A DNA stretch of 25,569 nt from Candidatus Omnitrophota bacterium (lineage in GTDB: Bacteria; Omnitrophota; Gorgyraeia; Velamenicoccales; Velamenicoccaceae), in NCBI GenBank assembly GCA_028717105.1, contig JAQUOM010000010.1, forward strand, positions 1 through 25,569. Reading direction: 5' to 3'. Position numbers and translations under genes: made by a program. This document shows, piece by piece, positions 6,341 through 14,459 of the stretch (within the stretch, counting starts at the first letter, position 1; every line of letters begins with the position of its first letter). A model generated the notes under the pieces. The model saw nothing but the letters and a program-made list of their open reading frames with translations, did no database searches and was not told the DNA's origin.

Positions 6341-7270
6341 TCAGGATTGTTTTAATCCCTTGCCCTTCTTGTCCGGCTTAGTTTTTCCGGAATGCTTGCG
6401 ATCGGCAGCATCTTCTTTTTTATCGTGCTTATTTTCCCTGAGGTCCCGCCTGTCCTCCCTGCGATCCATCTTGTCTTCGTGCCGGTCTTTTTTATCTTCG
6501 CGGCGGTCATACTTATCTTCCCTGCGGTCCCTCTTGTCCTCACGACGGTCAGCCTTGTCCTCGCGCCGGTCCCGAATATCTTCCATCTTATCTCTTTTCC
6601 ACGCTTCAGTGCCCTTTGGGGCGTTGTGAGTGGCGTCCCAGGCGTCTTCGCGCCGGTCACGGACATCCTCGCGGCGATCAGCCCTGTCCTCGCGCCGGTC
6701 CCGATGGTCTTCCCTGCGGTCTAAAACATCTTCTTTCTTGTCCCGCCCGTCTTCCCGCCTGTCGCGATAGTCCTCGCGCCGGTCCCATCGGTCTTCCCTG
6801 CGGTCACGGACATCTTCAGCCCTATCAGCTGCGGCTCTATCTTTGAGCGGCCGATAGCCCCGATCCCGAGAAGGAAGATTATCTTCTCCTTCGTATCCGG
6901 AAGGATTCCTGCGGCGGTCTTTTGGTGGAGGCAACGAACCGTCTTCACGGGCCGCCTGCATATCCTTTCTCATGTCCTTACGCGATGACTGAAATTCCTC
7001 GAAATCCTCCTGGCGTTGTTGCACATTATCGCGGTGGGTTTCACGAAGCTGTTGGCGTAATTCACGGGCTTGCTCATAATCTCCGGCTTGCATCGCCTCA
7101 TGGATCTGATCCCGTAATGCCTTTTCTTCCTGTCTGGCTTCTTGGGCGTTCTTTTTAATCTGCGTCCGCCCAGGGCTAAAAGCCGCTTCCTCCTGCTGGG
7201 CAACCGCTGCGCCGCACGCAAAACAAAAGAAACCTGCGCTGACGCACATCAATATCAACCAGTTCCTCAT
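6341..7270 (-). CDS. Secreted highly charged DRRED heptad-repeat protein
   Basis: A 309-residue exported protein of unknown function. The start at 7270 is chosen because GGAGGGGG lies just upstream; an in-frame start at 7297 would place nine charged residues before the signal peptide MRNWLILMCVSAGFFCFACG. Residues 35-110 are a Gln/Glu/Arg-rich helical segment (AMQAGDYEQARELRQQLRE). Residues 149-211 and 227-289 are two blocks of nine consecutive 7-residue units of the form DRREDxx, separated by 15 residues (DATHNAPKGTEAWKR); a Lys-rich tail of 20 residues ends the protein. Alternating acidic and basic residues at i, i+4 suggest a long single alpha helix or charge-zipper rod in the periplasm or outside. 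Similar DRRED-rich proteins of unknown role occur in other Gram-negatives. It has its own terminator. Confidence 0.85.
   Translation of the reverse strand: MRNWLILMCVSAGFFCFACGAAVAQQEEAAFSPGRTQIKKNAQEARQEEKALRDQIHEAMQAGDYEQARELRQQLRETHRDNVQQRQEDFEEFQSSRKDMRKDMQAAREDGSLPPPKDRRRNPSGYEGEDNLPSRDRGYRPLKDRAAADRAEDVRDRREDRWDRREDYRDRREDGRDKKEDVLDRREDHRDRREDRADRREDVRDRREDAWDATHNAPKGTEAWKRDKMEDIRDRREDKADRREDKRDRREDKYDRREDKKDRHEDKMDRREDRRDLRENKHDKKEDAADRKHSGKTKPDKKGKGLKQS
6404..6826 (-). repeat. Two blocks of nine 21-bp coding repeats
   Basis: Block one (6638-6826) and block two (6404-6592) each encode nine heptads (DRREDVR, DRREDRW, DRREDYR and so on), with a 45-bp spacer. At DNA level the units are imperfect, mainly CGC/CGG and GAC/GAT synonymous changes, while the DRRED core is kept in most units. 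This indicates selection on the protein rather than very recent expansion. Confidence 0.9.
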
Positions 7271-7332
7271 GACCCCCTCCTTCTTTTTTCCCAACATCTA
7301 GAAAACCCCCTCTATCGCATCCTTAGACGTGC

Positions 7333-7349
7333 AACCATACGGTATGGTT
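7333..7349. promoter_or_regulatory. Perfect 17-bp palindrome upstream of the heptad-repeat gene
   Basis: AACCATAC, one G, then GTATGGTT form a perfect 8-bp inverted repeat with a one-base centre, 63 nt upstream of the chosen start at 7270. The size and symmetry suit a dimeric regulator operator. No -10/-35 pair of good quality is seen around it, so the function is only suggested. Confidence 0.35.
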
Positions 7350-7491
7350 TACTCTACGAAAAAATCATTTTACCGCAGGGCGCCATAAACACACAAAAAC
7401 AGTTTACTTAAAAATAGGATGTTTGTAAAAGGAATTATCGATTTATTGGACTATCTGGCAGGCAAACCGTCCGGGGAAACATCTGATATCT

Positions 7492-7794
7492 TCAGCTAAC
7501 GTCTTCCAACGGGAAAACGAAAGCCTTCACGCCTTCTTTGCCGACTTGTTTTCGCAATTCCTTGACGCAAGCCACAAGTTGCACACATTGTTTGTCTTCG
7601 CACGACACGTAAAGAATATTATTCCTGCCCGGCCATATGTCATTCCCAAGATGGATACCGGATGCTTCTCCGCTTCCAAACGCTCCCATGATCTTTGTAT
7701 AATTCTTCATGGAACAAGAACGCAGAGTTTCCATCACCTCGGCGTCAATGGCTTCGTTATAACAAATCATGACCATCTTCATCCCATTAGACAT
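7492..7794 (-). CDS. Small PII-like (GlnB-related fold) protein
   Basis: A 100-residue cytoplasmic protein. The beta-strand MKMVMICYNEAIDAEVMETLRSC, the central loop with GSGEASGIHLGNDIWPGRNNILYVSC, and the ending GVKAFVFPLEDV match the ferredoxin-like fold of atypical PII proteins; the last motif in particular is typical. The canonical uridylylated T-loop Tyr is not apparent, so this is not a standard GlnB. It lies 77 nt downstream of the RND transporter gene, same strand, with a hairpin between. PII-like proteins recur beside transporter genes and usually bind small effectors or metals to modulate them, so a role in sensing for the efflux pump is reasonable but inferred. Start ATG is preceded by GGTGGTGGAG. 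Confidence 0.75.
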   Translation of the reverse strand: MSNGMKMVMICYNEAIDAEVMETLRSCSMKNYTKIMGAFGSGEASGIHLGNDIWPGRNNILYVSCEDKQCVQLVACVKELRKQVGKEGVKAFVFPLEDVS

Positions 7795-7818
7795 ATCTCC
7801 ACCACCTTTTCTCTTTTC

Positions 7819-7839
7819 GCCGAAACTTCTTTCTTCGGC
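7819..7839 (-). promoter_or_regulatory. Intergenic hairpin between RND and PII-like genes
   Basis: GCCGAA (7819-7824) pairs with TTCGGC (7834-7839) around a 9-nt loop. On the coding strand it lacks a following T run, so it looks more like an mRNA-stability or partial-attenuation hairpin than a full terminator. Confidence 0.35.
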
Positions 7840-7870
7840 ACTCTTGTAGTTCAGTCTTCATATCATCCCA

Positions 7871-10800
7871 TCAAAAACTTTGTTTAACGGGATTGGGCTT
7901 CGCCTCTCCATTTTTTTTAAGCCTCTTTTCAAAAACGGCATACAACGTAGGGACAAAAAGCATCGTGATAAACGTAGACACCAAAAGCCCCCCGAGCATG
8001 GTCACGCCCAAAGGCTGCCATGTTTCAGAACCCTCGCCGCGCGACATAGCCAGAGGCAAAAGGCCCACCAATGTCGTAATCGTTGTCATCAGAACAGGCC
8101 TTAACCTGTCTTTGCCGCTTTGAGTGATCGCATCATACAACGCATATCCGCGCGCGCGCAGAATATTAATATAGCTGATCAAAACAATAGCGTTGTTAAC
8201 AACGATCCCCATCAACATAACGATGCCCAGAAAACTGATAACGTTAAGCGTATTATGCGTTGCCAAAAGCCCCAGGATGACGCCCGTAAACGTAAAAGGC
8301 ACGGCAAACATAACGATAAAAGGATCCAGCAAGGATTCGAATTGCGCCGCCATGACCATATAGACAAGAATAATGCCCAATACAAGCAAAAGAGCCAAGT
8401 CCCTGAAGGCCTTTGTCTGCTCTTCTGCCTCCCCGCCGAAATTAATATAAATATCGGCCGGCAAAACCATCTTTTGCATTTCTTTCTTGATGTCCTCGAT
8501 CACCTTCCCGGACGATCTTTTGAAAGTGTTGCAGGAAACGCGCACCACCCTTTCACGGTTTTGGCGCTCGATCTCTACCGGACCTACGGCCTCCGAAATC
8601 TCCGCGATATTGCTCAGCCTGATCTGCTTGCCGGAATAAGGCGATGTGATGGACAAATTCTCGACATCCTCGATCTTTGTACGGCCGGACTCCTCCAGCC
8701 TGACATAGATATCGTATGTCTCGCCTTTCTCGCGATATTTTGTCGCCACGGAACCTTCGATATATGTTTTAATGCTCTCAGAAACCGTATTCATATCAAG
8801 CCCCAGCGCGCCTATCTTCTCCCTGTCGACCTTGACGATCAACTCAGGCCGTTTCAGTTCGCGCGAGATAGACACATCGACAGCGCCTGGGACCTTTTCC
8901 ATCAGTTCTTTGAGCTGATTGGCAACGGTATCCGTCTCTTCGAAAGAATGGCCGATGACCTCAACCTGGATGCTCTTGCCTCCCGTTCCTGTGATCATCT
9001 GCCCCAGAGGATTACCTGTCGTGATATCGACCTTCAGCACTCCAGGGATCCTGGAGATCCGTTCCCTCACGATCTGGCCGACCTCCTTGACCGAACGTTT
9101 TCGTTCTGTCTTAGACACCAGCTTGGCGCCGCCGAAAATAACGTGGCTCCCCGAAGACTGCCCCGATGTCCTGCCCATGCCGGCCATCTGTCCGGACCTG
9201 ACGAACAAAAACCGTCTCTCCGGGACCTCGCTTACAAAAATTTCCTCAATTCTTTTCGCCACCTTGTCCGACTCTTCAACCCGCGTTCCGATGGGAAGCT
9301 CGACCGTCACCCTTACGTCGCCGGAATCCTCTTCAGGGATAAACTCATTGCCAATAAAAGGCATCAGCAAAAGACTGCATGCAAAAACAACGGAAAAACC
9401 GATCAGGGTAAATTTCCTGTGCCTCAAGCATCGCCCCAGAGTTAAAGCGTAAAAATTCTCCCAGGAAGTAAAGATTTTTTCAGAAAAATCATAAAATCTG
9501 GCAAAAAAGCCTTGGGCTGATCGTGTTTTCTGAGACGCAGGACCTATCCTCAGCAACTTCGCGCAAAGCATCGGGCTGAATGTGACGGCCGTAAAAAGAG
9601 AGGCCAGGAGAGTCACGATAACAATGATGGCCAATTCTCCGAACATGATGCCGACAACTCCCGTAATAAACAGCATCGGCAAAAAGACAACAACGGTCGT
9701 CATCGTCGATGCGGCGATCGCCAAAAACATCTCGTTAGCCCCGAAGACAGCCGCTTCCTGGGCCCTGTTCCCTTTTTCCAGGCGGCGATGGATATTATCA
9801 ACGACGACGATGGCATTATCGACAACCATGCCGCTCGCGATGGCGACTGACGAAAGGCTGATCGTATTAATCGTCTTACCGCTAAGGAAAAGGTAGATAA
9901 ACGTGATCAAAAGCGAAAACGGGATCGTCAAAACGATGATCATGCTGGGAGTGGCTTGCCGCAGGAAAAACCACACGACGAAAATAACCAGGATAACCGC
10001 CACCCAAACAGAGGATGCCAGGGTATTGACTGAATTGATGATATCTTCGGAGGTGTCAAAAATAATCTGCATCTTCACATCTGAAGGCAGCGTCTTCTCG
10101 AGTTCGGCTATTTTTTTCTTTACGCGCTCAGCCACCTCGACCGTATTCGTGCCTGTTTGCTTCTGCACCTGCATCAGGAGCCCCGGATTCCTGTTGATAC
10201 GCACGACCATGGTGACTTCCTTAAAGCCATCCTCAATGCGCGCGACCTCTTTCAGATAAACGATCTTTCCGCCGCTCTTCCCCAGGATGACGGAATTGAT
10301 CTCATCAGGAGTTGCAAATTCTCCGGGAAGACGCAAGAGATAATCCGTCAAGCCCATCTTAATATTCCCGACAGGCTGGGTAACATTCTCTTTACTTAGC
10401 GCGTCTTGAATGTCGAGGATGGAAAACCCGTATCCCTCCAGCCTCTCCCTGCCGATCCACACGTTGATCTGCCGCTGCAGGCCGCCGAAAAGATTGACAG
10501 TCCCGACGCCGGGAAGCTGCCTCAAGGCATCCCCTACAGAATTATCGATAAGATCATAGAGCTCCGGATAGGTTTGGTTGGCCGTGATGCCGAAAAAAAC
10601 GATGGGAATATTGGCCGTATTGAACTTATAGAGAAACGGGTTGTCCATCTCGTCGGGGATATCGGGCAGAAGCCGCTTGGCCTGTTCGATGCGATCGCGT
10701 ATATCATTGGAGGCTTCGTCCAGGTTTGTCCCCCATTTGAACTTCAGAGAAATGACAGAAGCTCCTTCCATGGAACGCGACGTGATCTTTTCCAATCCGG

Positions 10801-11023
10801 GCGTTGTGGCCAGCTGGTTTTCCAAAGGTTCCGTCACCTTGATCTCGACGTCCTGCGGGTTGGCTCCAGGATAAGCGGCGATAACAGAAATGATCGGCGG
10901 CTCGATTTCCGGCATAATATCGATACCGATCCTCGTCAGGCTGTAAAAAGCCAGAATCACTATCGCGCTGAATATCATTAAATTGCTGACGGGTTTTTTG
11001 ACTCCAAATTCCGGAAGGCTCAT
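7871..11023 (-). CDS. RND efflux transporter, HAE1 (AcrB/MexB-like) family
   Basis: A 1050-residue inner-membrane antiporter, full length for the HAE1 family. The start MSLPEFGVKKPVSNLMIFSAIVIL is typical, with TM1 followed by the first periplasmic loop containing AYPGANPQDVE. TM2-TM6 occupy about residues 335-500, with the TM4 motif GMVVDNAIVVVDN (D402, N403): one of the two proton-relay Asp residues of AcrB is Asn, as in many non-enterobacterial HAE1 pumps. The second half repeats the pattern and ends with TM11-12 (VTMLGGLLVSTFITMLFVPTLYAVF). It would form a trimer exporting hydrophobic compounds using proton motive force together with the adaptor and TolC genes. Its ATG overlaps the adaptor stop by 4 nt (ATGA). 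HAE1 assignment is firm; substrate unknown. Confidence 0.97.
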   Translation of the reverse strand: MSLPEFGVKKPVSNLMIFSAIVILAFYSLTRIGIDIMPEIEPPIISVIAAYPGANPQDVEIKVTEPLENQLATTPGLEKITSRSMEGASVISLKFKWGTNLDEASNDIRDRIEQAKRLLPDIPDEMDNPFLYKFNTANIPIVFFGITANQTYPELYDLIDNSVGDALRQLPGVGTVNLFGGLQRQINVWIGRERLEGYGFSILDIQDALSKENVTQPVGNIKMGLTDYLLRLPGEFATPDEINSVILGKSGGKIVYLKEVARIEDGFKEVTMVVRINRNPGLLMQVQKQTGTNTVEVAERVKKKIAELEKTLPSDVKMQIIFDTSEDIINSVNTLASSVWVAVILVIFVVWFFLRQATPSMIIVLTIPFSLLITFIYLFLSGKTINTISLSSVAIASGMVVDNAIVVVDNIHRRLEKGNRAQEAAVFGANEMFLAIAASTMTTVVVFLPMLFITGVVGIMFGELAIIVIVTLLASLFTAVTFSPMLCAKLLRIGPASQKTRSAQGFFARFYDFSEKIFTSWENFYALTLGRCLRHRKFTLIGFSVVFACSLLLMPFIGNEFIPEEDSGDVRVTVELPIGTRVEESDKVAKRIEEIFVSEVPERRFLFVRSGQMAGMGRTSGQSSGSHVIFGGAKLVSKTERKRSVKEVGQIVRERISRIPGVLKVDITTGNPLGQMITGTGGKSIQVEVIGHSFEETDTVANQLKELMEKVPGAVDVSISRELKRPELIVKVDREKIGALGLDMNTVSESIKTYIEGSVATKYREKGETYDIYVRLEESGRTKIEDVENLSITSPYSGKQIRLSNIAEISEAVGPVEIERQNRERVVRVSCNTFKRSSGKVIEDIKKEMQKMVLPADIYINFGGEAEEQTKAFRDLALLLVLGIILVYMVMAAQFESLLDPFIVMFAVPFTFTGVILGLLATHNTLNVISFLGIVMLMGIVVNNAIVLISYINILRARGYALYDAITQSGKDRLRPVLMTTITTLVGLLPLAMSRGEGSETWQPLGVTMLGGLLVSTFITMLFVPTLYAVFEKRLKKNGEAKPNPVKQSF

Positions 11024-11925
11024 TTCAACTCCTCGGTTTCGACCGAAACACCGTCATGCAGTCTCTGCTGACCCATAACCACCACGATATCGCCGCCCTT
11101 GACACCTTCCCTGATCTCCACCAATTCCCCGTATCGAATGCCCGCCTTGACGGTCCTCATCGAAGCCTTATGGTCTTCGACGACATACACATAGAGGTTG
11201 TCCCCCTTGCCCATCAAGGCCTCTTTTAAAATAACGGGGACGCCCTTGTGTTCTGCAATAACGAGCTTCACCTTGGCGAACATACCGGATTTCAGATGCC
11301 CCTCTTTATTATCGATGGTGATTTCAACAGGAGCGCTGCGCGTCTCCAGATCCAGAACGGGGCTCATCAGGGTAACACGTCCAATAAAGACCCTGTCGGG
11401 ATAGGCATCCACCGAGATTTTTGCTTCCTGCCCCAGGGCCACAGCCGGCAGATATCTCTCCGGGATCTCAAGGCCGATCTCCATCTTCTCCATGTTGACG
11501 ACAAAAGCCACCTGTGTCGACGGATCGACATAAGAACCTATATCGACAGAAATTCTTCCCACAATGCCCGCAAGAGGACTTTCTACGGGCGCTTTTTCAA
11601 ACGTAAACCCGACCTCATCCCTGTCGATGAAAAGAATGACGTCTCCTTTATTGACGGGGCTCCCCTCTTCTTTGACCTTTTCGATGACTTTTCCGCTGAC
11701 CTTAGGGTAGACACCCGCTTCCTCCTTGGCCTTGATATTGCCCACATAATCAAGGGTCTTCTCCAAATCCTTTGTCTGGACTGTCGTCACTTTAACGGGG
11801 ATGGCCTCTGCTTTCTTATCGGATTGCGTCTTGTTAACGCCGCATCCGCAAAAAAACAAACAGCAGGCGGCCGCCACCAGCCACCCTCTTCGAAAGATGC
11901 CGCTATTCTTAAATATGCCTATCAT
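11020..11925 (-). CDS. RND periplasmic adaptor (membrane fusion protein), lipoprotein, no helical hairpin
   Basis: A 301-residue adaptor linking the RND pump to the outer-membrane channel. The N-terminus MIGIFKNSGIFRRGWLVAAACCLFFCGCG is a lipoprotein signal with a likely lipobox Cys at about residue 28. The lipoyl (barrel-sandwich) halves, VYPKVSGKVIEKVKEEGSPVNKGDVILFIDRDE and SPLAGIVGRISVDIGSYVDPSTQV, are separated by only about ten residues, so the alpha-helical hairpin that normally contacts TolC is absent. Beta-barrel and membrane-proximal domains follow (residues about 150-300). Such compact adaptors exist in some lineages. It overlaps both neighbours by 4 nt, so the three genes are translationally coupled. 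A ribosome binding site GGAGGGAG precedes the ATG. Confidence 0.93.
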   Translation of the reverse strand: MIGIFKNSGIFRRGWLVAAACCLFFCGCGVNKTQSDKKAEAIPVKVTTVQTKDLEKTLDYVGNIKAKEEAGVYPKVSGKVIEKVKEEGSPVNKGDVILFIDRDEVGFTFEKAPVESPLAGIVGRISVDIGSYVDPSTQVAFVVNMEKMEIGLEIPERYLPAVALGQEAKISVDAYPDRVFIGRVTLMSPVLDLETRSAPVEITIDNKEGHLKSGMFAKVKLVIAEHKGVPVILKEALMGKGDNLYVYVVEDHKASMRTVKAGIRYGELVEIREGVKGGDIVVVMGQQRLHDGVSVETEELK

Positions 11926-13487
11926 GCTCCCTCCAGCTTCACATTATTTCTCTCAAGCGTCAAGCCGATGCTTTTATCCAGATCGTTCCACGCGACATTA
12001 TAATCAACGATACTCTTGATATACTCCAGGTCTGCCCGTGCGAATTTATCCTGGTAATCCAGCATATCGTGGGTCGAAACCTGGCCGGCCGCATACCTTT
12101 CTTTTTGCGCCTGATAATTTTTCCATTGTGATTCCTTTGCCAATTGAGACGCCTCCACCTGTTCGATAGCCAGATCGACGCCCCTGACCTTGTCCCTGAC
12201 GTCCAAAATAATGGCCTGCTCCAATCGTTTCAATTCCATCAACCCTTGCGCCTTTTCTAAGAGAGACTTATTGTAATCCGCGCGCTCCCCTCCGCCCCAT
12301 GGCAGGCTCAAAGCGATCCCGACGCTCCAATCTTTGTAATCCGAGCTGACATTGGCCAGGCTGTCCGGATAATCCGTCCCCAGACCGTTCAATCCGAAGC
12401 TGCCGATCAAGTCCACCGTAGGGAATAAGGCGTTCTTCGTCACCTTGATCCTGATATCCTTGTTCTGCAGATCGACTTTTTTGGACGCGTAATCCGGCCT
12501 GTAATTGAAGGCATCTACAAGATTATCCACAAGGCCGGCGCTCTTCCCGCCAAATTGCAGTTCATCCGACAGTTCTATCGCTGCGCTCCAGGTTTTCGGA
12601 TCATCAACCAGGTTCGTGATATATTTAAGATCATCTTCGGCTTTTTTAAGCAGGTTCTCGGCCTGGATCATCGCCCTGCGTCTTGTGAGAACCGCCGCCT
12701 CGGTTTCCAGGAGATCCACGGAACTGACAAGGCCCTTTTTGTACCTCGCCCTGTTGATCCGCAAAAGATCGACCGCCATCTCTACAAAATCAGCGGCAAT
12801 GCGGTAAGCTTCACGGTAATAAATATAATTATAATACGTATTTTTTGTGCTGGCGATGATATCAATGGCCGTATTTTTCAAATTCTCTTCCGAAACCTGT
12901 TTATTGTTGGCTGCGATCGATATCTCGGCCTTATTGACGGCGATACCGAATCCCCTTAAGAGGGGCTGCTCAAGCGTCAGCTTCGGTTCTGACGTATAGG
13001 ATGGATTGATCGTCTGAAAAGAAGAATTGCTTGAGTCCCTGTTATTCAGGAAGTCAAGGCTGTAGCGCGTCCCCGTGACCAGCTTTCCTTCTATATTGAC
13101 GTTAAAATCTATTTCTCGTGAAGCGGCGACCCCGGCGCCCAGCAATGCGCTAGCCGCCTGCTCCGTCATATCATGAAGCATAAAATCCGCATTCAGGGTC
13201 GGCTCGAACTCAGCCCAGGCCATTTTAATATCCTCGGCCTTGATCCTGGGATTAACTCCGGCGATCCTGATCTCCGCGTTACTCTTTAAAGCCAAAAGGA
13301 CGCAATCAGAGATGCTCAGCGTCAACGTCCTTTTCTGCATGGCTGTTTTAATAAATTCTTCCTTACCGGCGGCCTCCGTCTTTTCCTGGGCCGCATCTTC
13401 GGCGGCCAGACAACGAGCCGTTACGCAGAAAACAAAAACAAGCAACAAGGGCAGCGCCCGATTACAATTTCTCATAAATGGCATCAT
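11922..13487 (-). CDS. TolC-family outer-membrane efflux channel
   Basis: A 521-residue outer-membrane factor. A signal peptide (RALPLLLVFVFCVTARCLAA) is followed by the two-fold repeated OEP structure: ISDCVLLALKSNAEIRIA near residue 60, ITYT-like strand segments, PKLTLEQPLLRGFGIAVNKAEI near residue 170 (a TolC hallmark), and the second repeat with SVGIALSLPWGGGERADYNKSLLEKAQ and AQKERYAAGQVSTHDMLDYQDKFARADLEYIKS. It would form a trimeric channel with the downstream adaptor and RND pump. Three ATGs (13487, 13484, 13475) are possible; the first two follow AAGGAAGG. The start lies inside the 3' end of the MarR gene (26-nt overlap), so the genes are coupled. Confidence 0.95.
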   Translation of the reverse strand: MMPFMRNCNRALPLLLVFVFCVTARCLAAEDAAQEKTEAAGKEEFIKTAMQKRTLTLSISDCVLLALKSNAEIRIAGVNPRIKAEDIKMAWAEFEPTLNADFMLHDMTEQAASALLGAGVAASREIDFNVNIEGKLVTGTRYSLDFLNNRDSSNSSFQTINPSYTSEPKLTLEQPLLRGFGIAVNKAEISIAANNKQVSEENLKNTAIDIIASTKNTYYNYIYYREAYRIAADFVEMAVDLLRINRARYKKGLVSSVDLLETEAAVLTRRRAMIQAENLLKKAEDDLKYITNLVDDPKTWSAAIELSDELQFGGKSAGLVDNLVDAFNYRPDYASKKVDLQNKDIRIKVTKNALFPTVDLIGSFGLNGLGTDYPDSLANVSSDYKDWSVGIALSLPWGGGERADYNKSLLEKAQGLMELKRLEQAIILDVRDKVRGVDLAIEQVEASQLAKESQWKNYQAQKERYAAGQVSTHDMLDYQDKFARADLEYIKSIVDYNVAWNDLDKSIGLTLERNNVKLEGA

Positions 13488-13908
13488 GAACCTTCCTTAA
13501 AATCTTTAAATATGTCTGGCGTTCTTCTCCGCTCAGTTTCCCGAAAATATGATTGACTGTCTTTTCCCGCTCGGAACGCAACCGTGCCACAAGCCTTTGG
13601 CCTCGGGGCGTCATTTGGATCCGGATCACCCGGCGGTCATTCTTATCGTACATTCGAGACAGCATCTTCAACCCGTGTAACCTGTCGATCAGCCCCGTGG
13701 CCGCCGGCAACGAGGTCCCCAGATCAGAAGCGATCTCCGTCATCTTCATGGCACCCTTATTCTTGAGCATATCCAGCACAAGACACTGCGGCATCGTGAT
13801 CTTTCCTGAAGAGATCTCGTCGGGCTGGCGCTTTAAGATACCCCTGATGATCAACGGCATCAGCTGGGTCAGCTCGCGGGTAAATTCCCTTAAATTTTTC
13901 TGGGTCAT
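13462..13908 (-). CDS. MarR-family transcriptional regulator
   Basis: A 148-residue winged helix-turn-helix protein of typical MarR length. Residues about 40-80 (MPQCLVLDMLKNKGAMKMTEIASDLGTSLPAATGLIDRLHGLKML) form the HTH, and the wing YDKNDRRVIRIQMTPRG carries the conserved D-x-R. The flanking helices would make the dimer. MarR proteins usually repress their own efflux operon and release DNA when a small ligand binds. Here the gene is the first of a MarR-TolC-adaptor-RND operon, and an inverted repeat overlaps the -10 of its promoter, so autorepression is the straightforward inference. A ribosome binding site (GAGGTG) precedes the ATG. Confidence 0.95.
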   Translation of the reverse strand: MTQKNLREFTRELTQLMPLIIRGILKRQPDEISSGKITMPQCLVLDMLKNKGAMKMTEIASDLGTSLPAATGLIDRLHGLKMLSRMYDKNDRRVIRIQMTPRGQRLVARLRSEREKTVNHIFGKLSGEERQTYLKILRKVHDAIYEKL

Positions 13909-13930
13909 ACTTCACCTCTTAAATAGTTAA

Positions 13931-13983
13931 TATACTTAATTATTTCTAAGGTTAAGTATACTCCTGGGTGATATTTTTGTCAA
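13931..13983 (-). promoter_or_regulatory. Sigma70 promoter with overlapping MarR-type operator
   Basis: On the minus strand TTGACA (13978-13983) and TATACT (13955-13960) are separated by exactly 17 nt, a near-consensus promoter. TATACTTAA (13931-13939) and TTAAGTATA (13952-13960) form a perfect 9-bp inverted repeat, 12 nt apart, whose second arm contains the -10. A bound regulator would block RNA polymerase; the encoded MarR protein starting at 13908 is the obvious candidate. Confidence 0.8.
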
Positions 13984-14006
13984 TTGAACTTTGATCAAAA
14001 AAGGCT

Positions 14007-14459
14007 TTACGAAGGAAGGTTATAGTACTTCTGGAGGGCGTCTTTAAGGTCGTTGTCGCCGATAAGGAAAAGCTTGATGCGCTCGGCCCCAAGATAGTTG
14101 CGGACCTCATCGACAACCTGGGTATTCAAAGGGTCGGCCATGGCCACGTAGATCGCGGTACCGACGCAGCGGAACGGCAAACAGCGACAGGACAAAGCCA
14201 GGCGGCCGGGAAGCCGACTGACAATCAGAGGATCGACGCAGAGATCCTTAAGGCTCAGATACGGAATACCGATCTGAAGAGACAGGATCGAAAAAATCTT
14301 TTCTTCGGAAGCCATGCCCATTTTGACGAGAGTGGAACAAAGCGGGCTCCGGTCTCTCTTCTGCTCTTCCAAGCCCTTGTGCAGGTCTTCGGTCGTAATC
14401 ACCCCGTCCCTTAAAAGCAATTCACCGATATAAAGATCATTGGCCTGGATCGGGCTCAT
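14007..14459 (-). CDS. Stand-alone MshEN / T2SSE N-terminal-like domain
   Basis: A 150-residue protein that is only the N-terminal domain of GspE/PilB/MshE ATPases, without the ATPase part. Residues 10-33 (YIGELLLRDGVITTEDLHKGLEEQ) and about 39-62 (PLCSTLVKMGMASEEKIFSILSLQ) are the two tandem 24-residue motifs that bind cyclic-di-GMP in MshEN domains, followed by the usual IGIPYLSL and VAMADPLNTQVVDEV segments. The conserved Arg of motif one is Tyr and one conserved Gly of motif two is Cys, so ligand affinity is uncertain. It overlaps the HD-GYP phosphodiesterase gene by 4 nt (ATGA), making it a likely receptor or adaptor for that enzyme. Membership in the domain family is quite sure; function is inferred. 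Confidence 0.85.
   Translation of the reverse strand: MSPIQANDLYIGELLLRDGVITTEDLHKGLEEQKRDRSPLCSTLVKMGMASEEKIFSILSLQIGIPYLSLKDLCVDPLIVSRLPGRLALSCRCLPFRCVGTAIYVAMADPLNTQVVDEVRNYLGAERIKLFLIGDNDLKDALQKYYNLPS

Noticed and set aside
8120..9445. 441-codon open frame on the plus strand inside the RND gene
   Set aside because: It is antisense to a certain HAE1 transporter gene, has no recognisable domain and no ribosome binding site; the composition is that of a codon-position shadow.
11248..12003. 251-codon plus-strand open frame across the adaptor and TolC genes
   Set aside because: It crosses the boundary of two firmly identified minus-strand genes and has no independent evidence.
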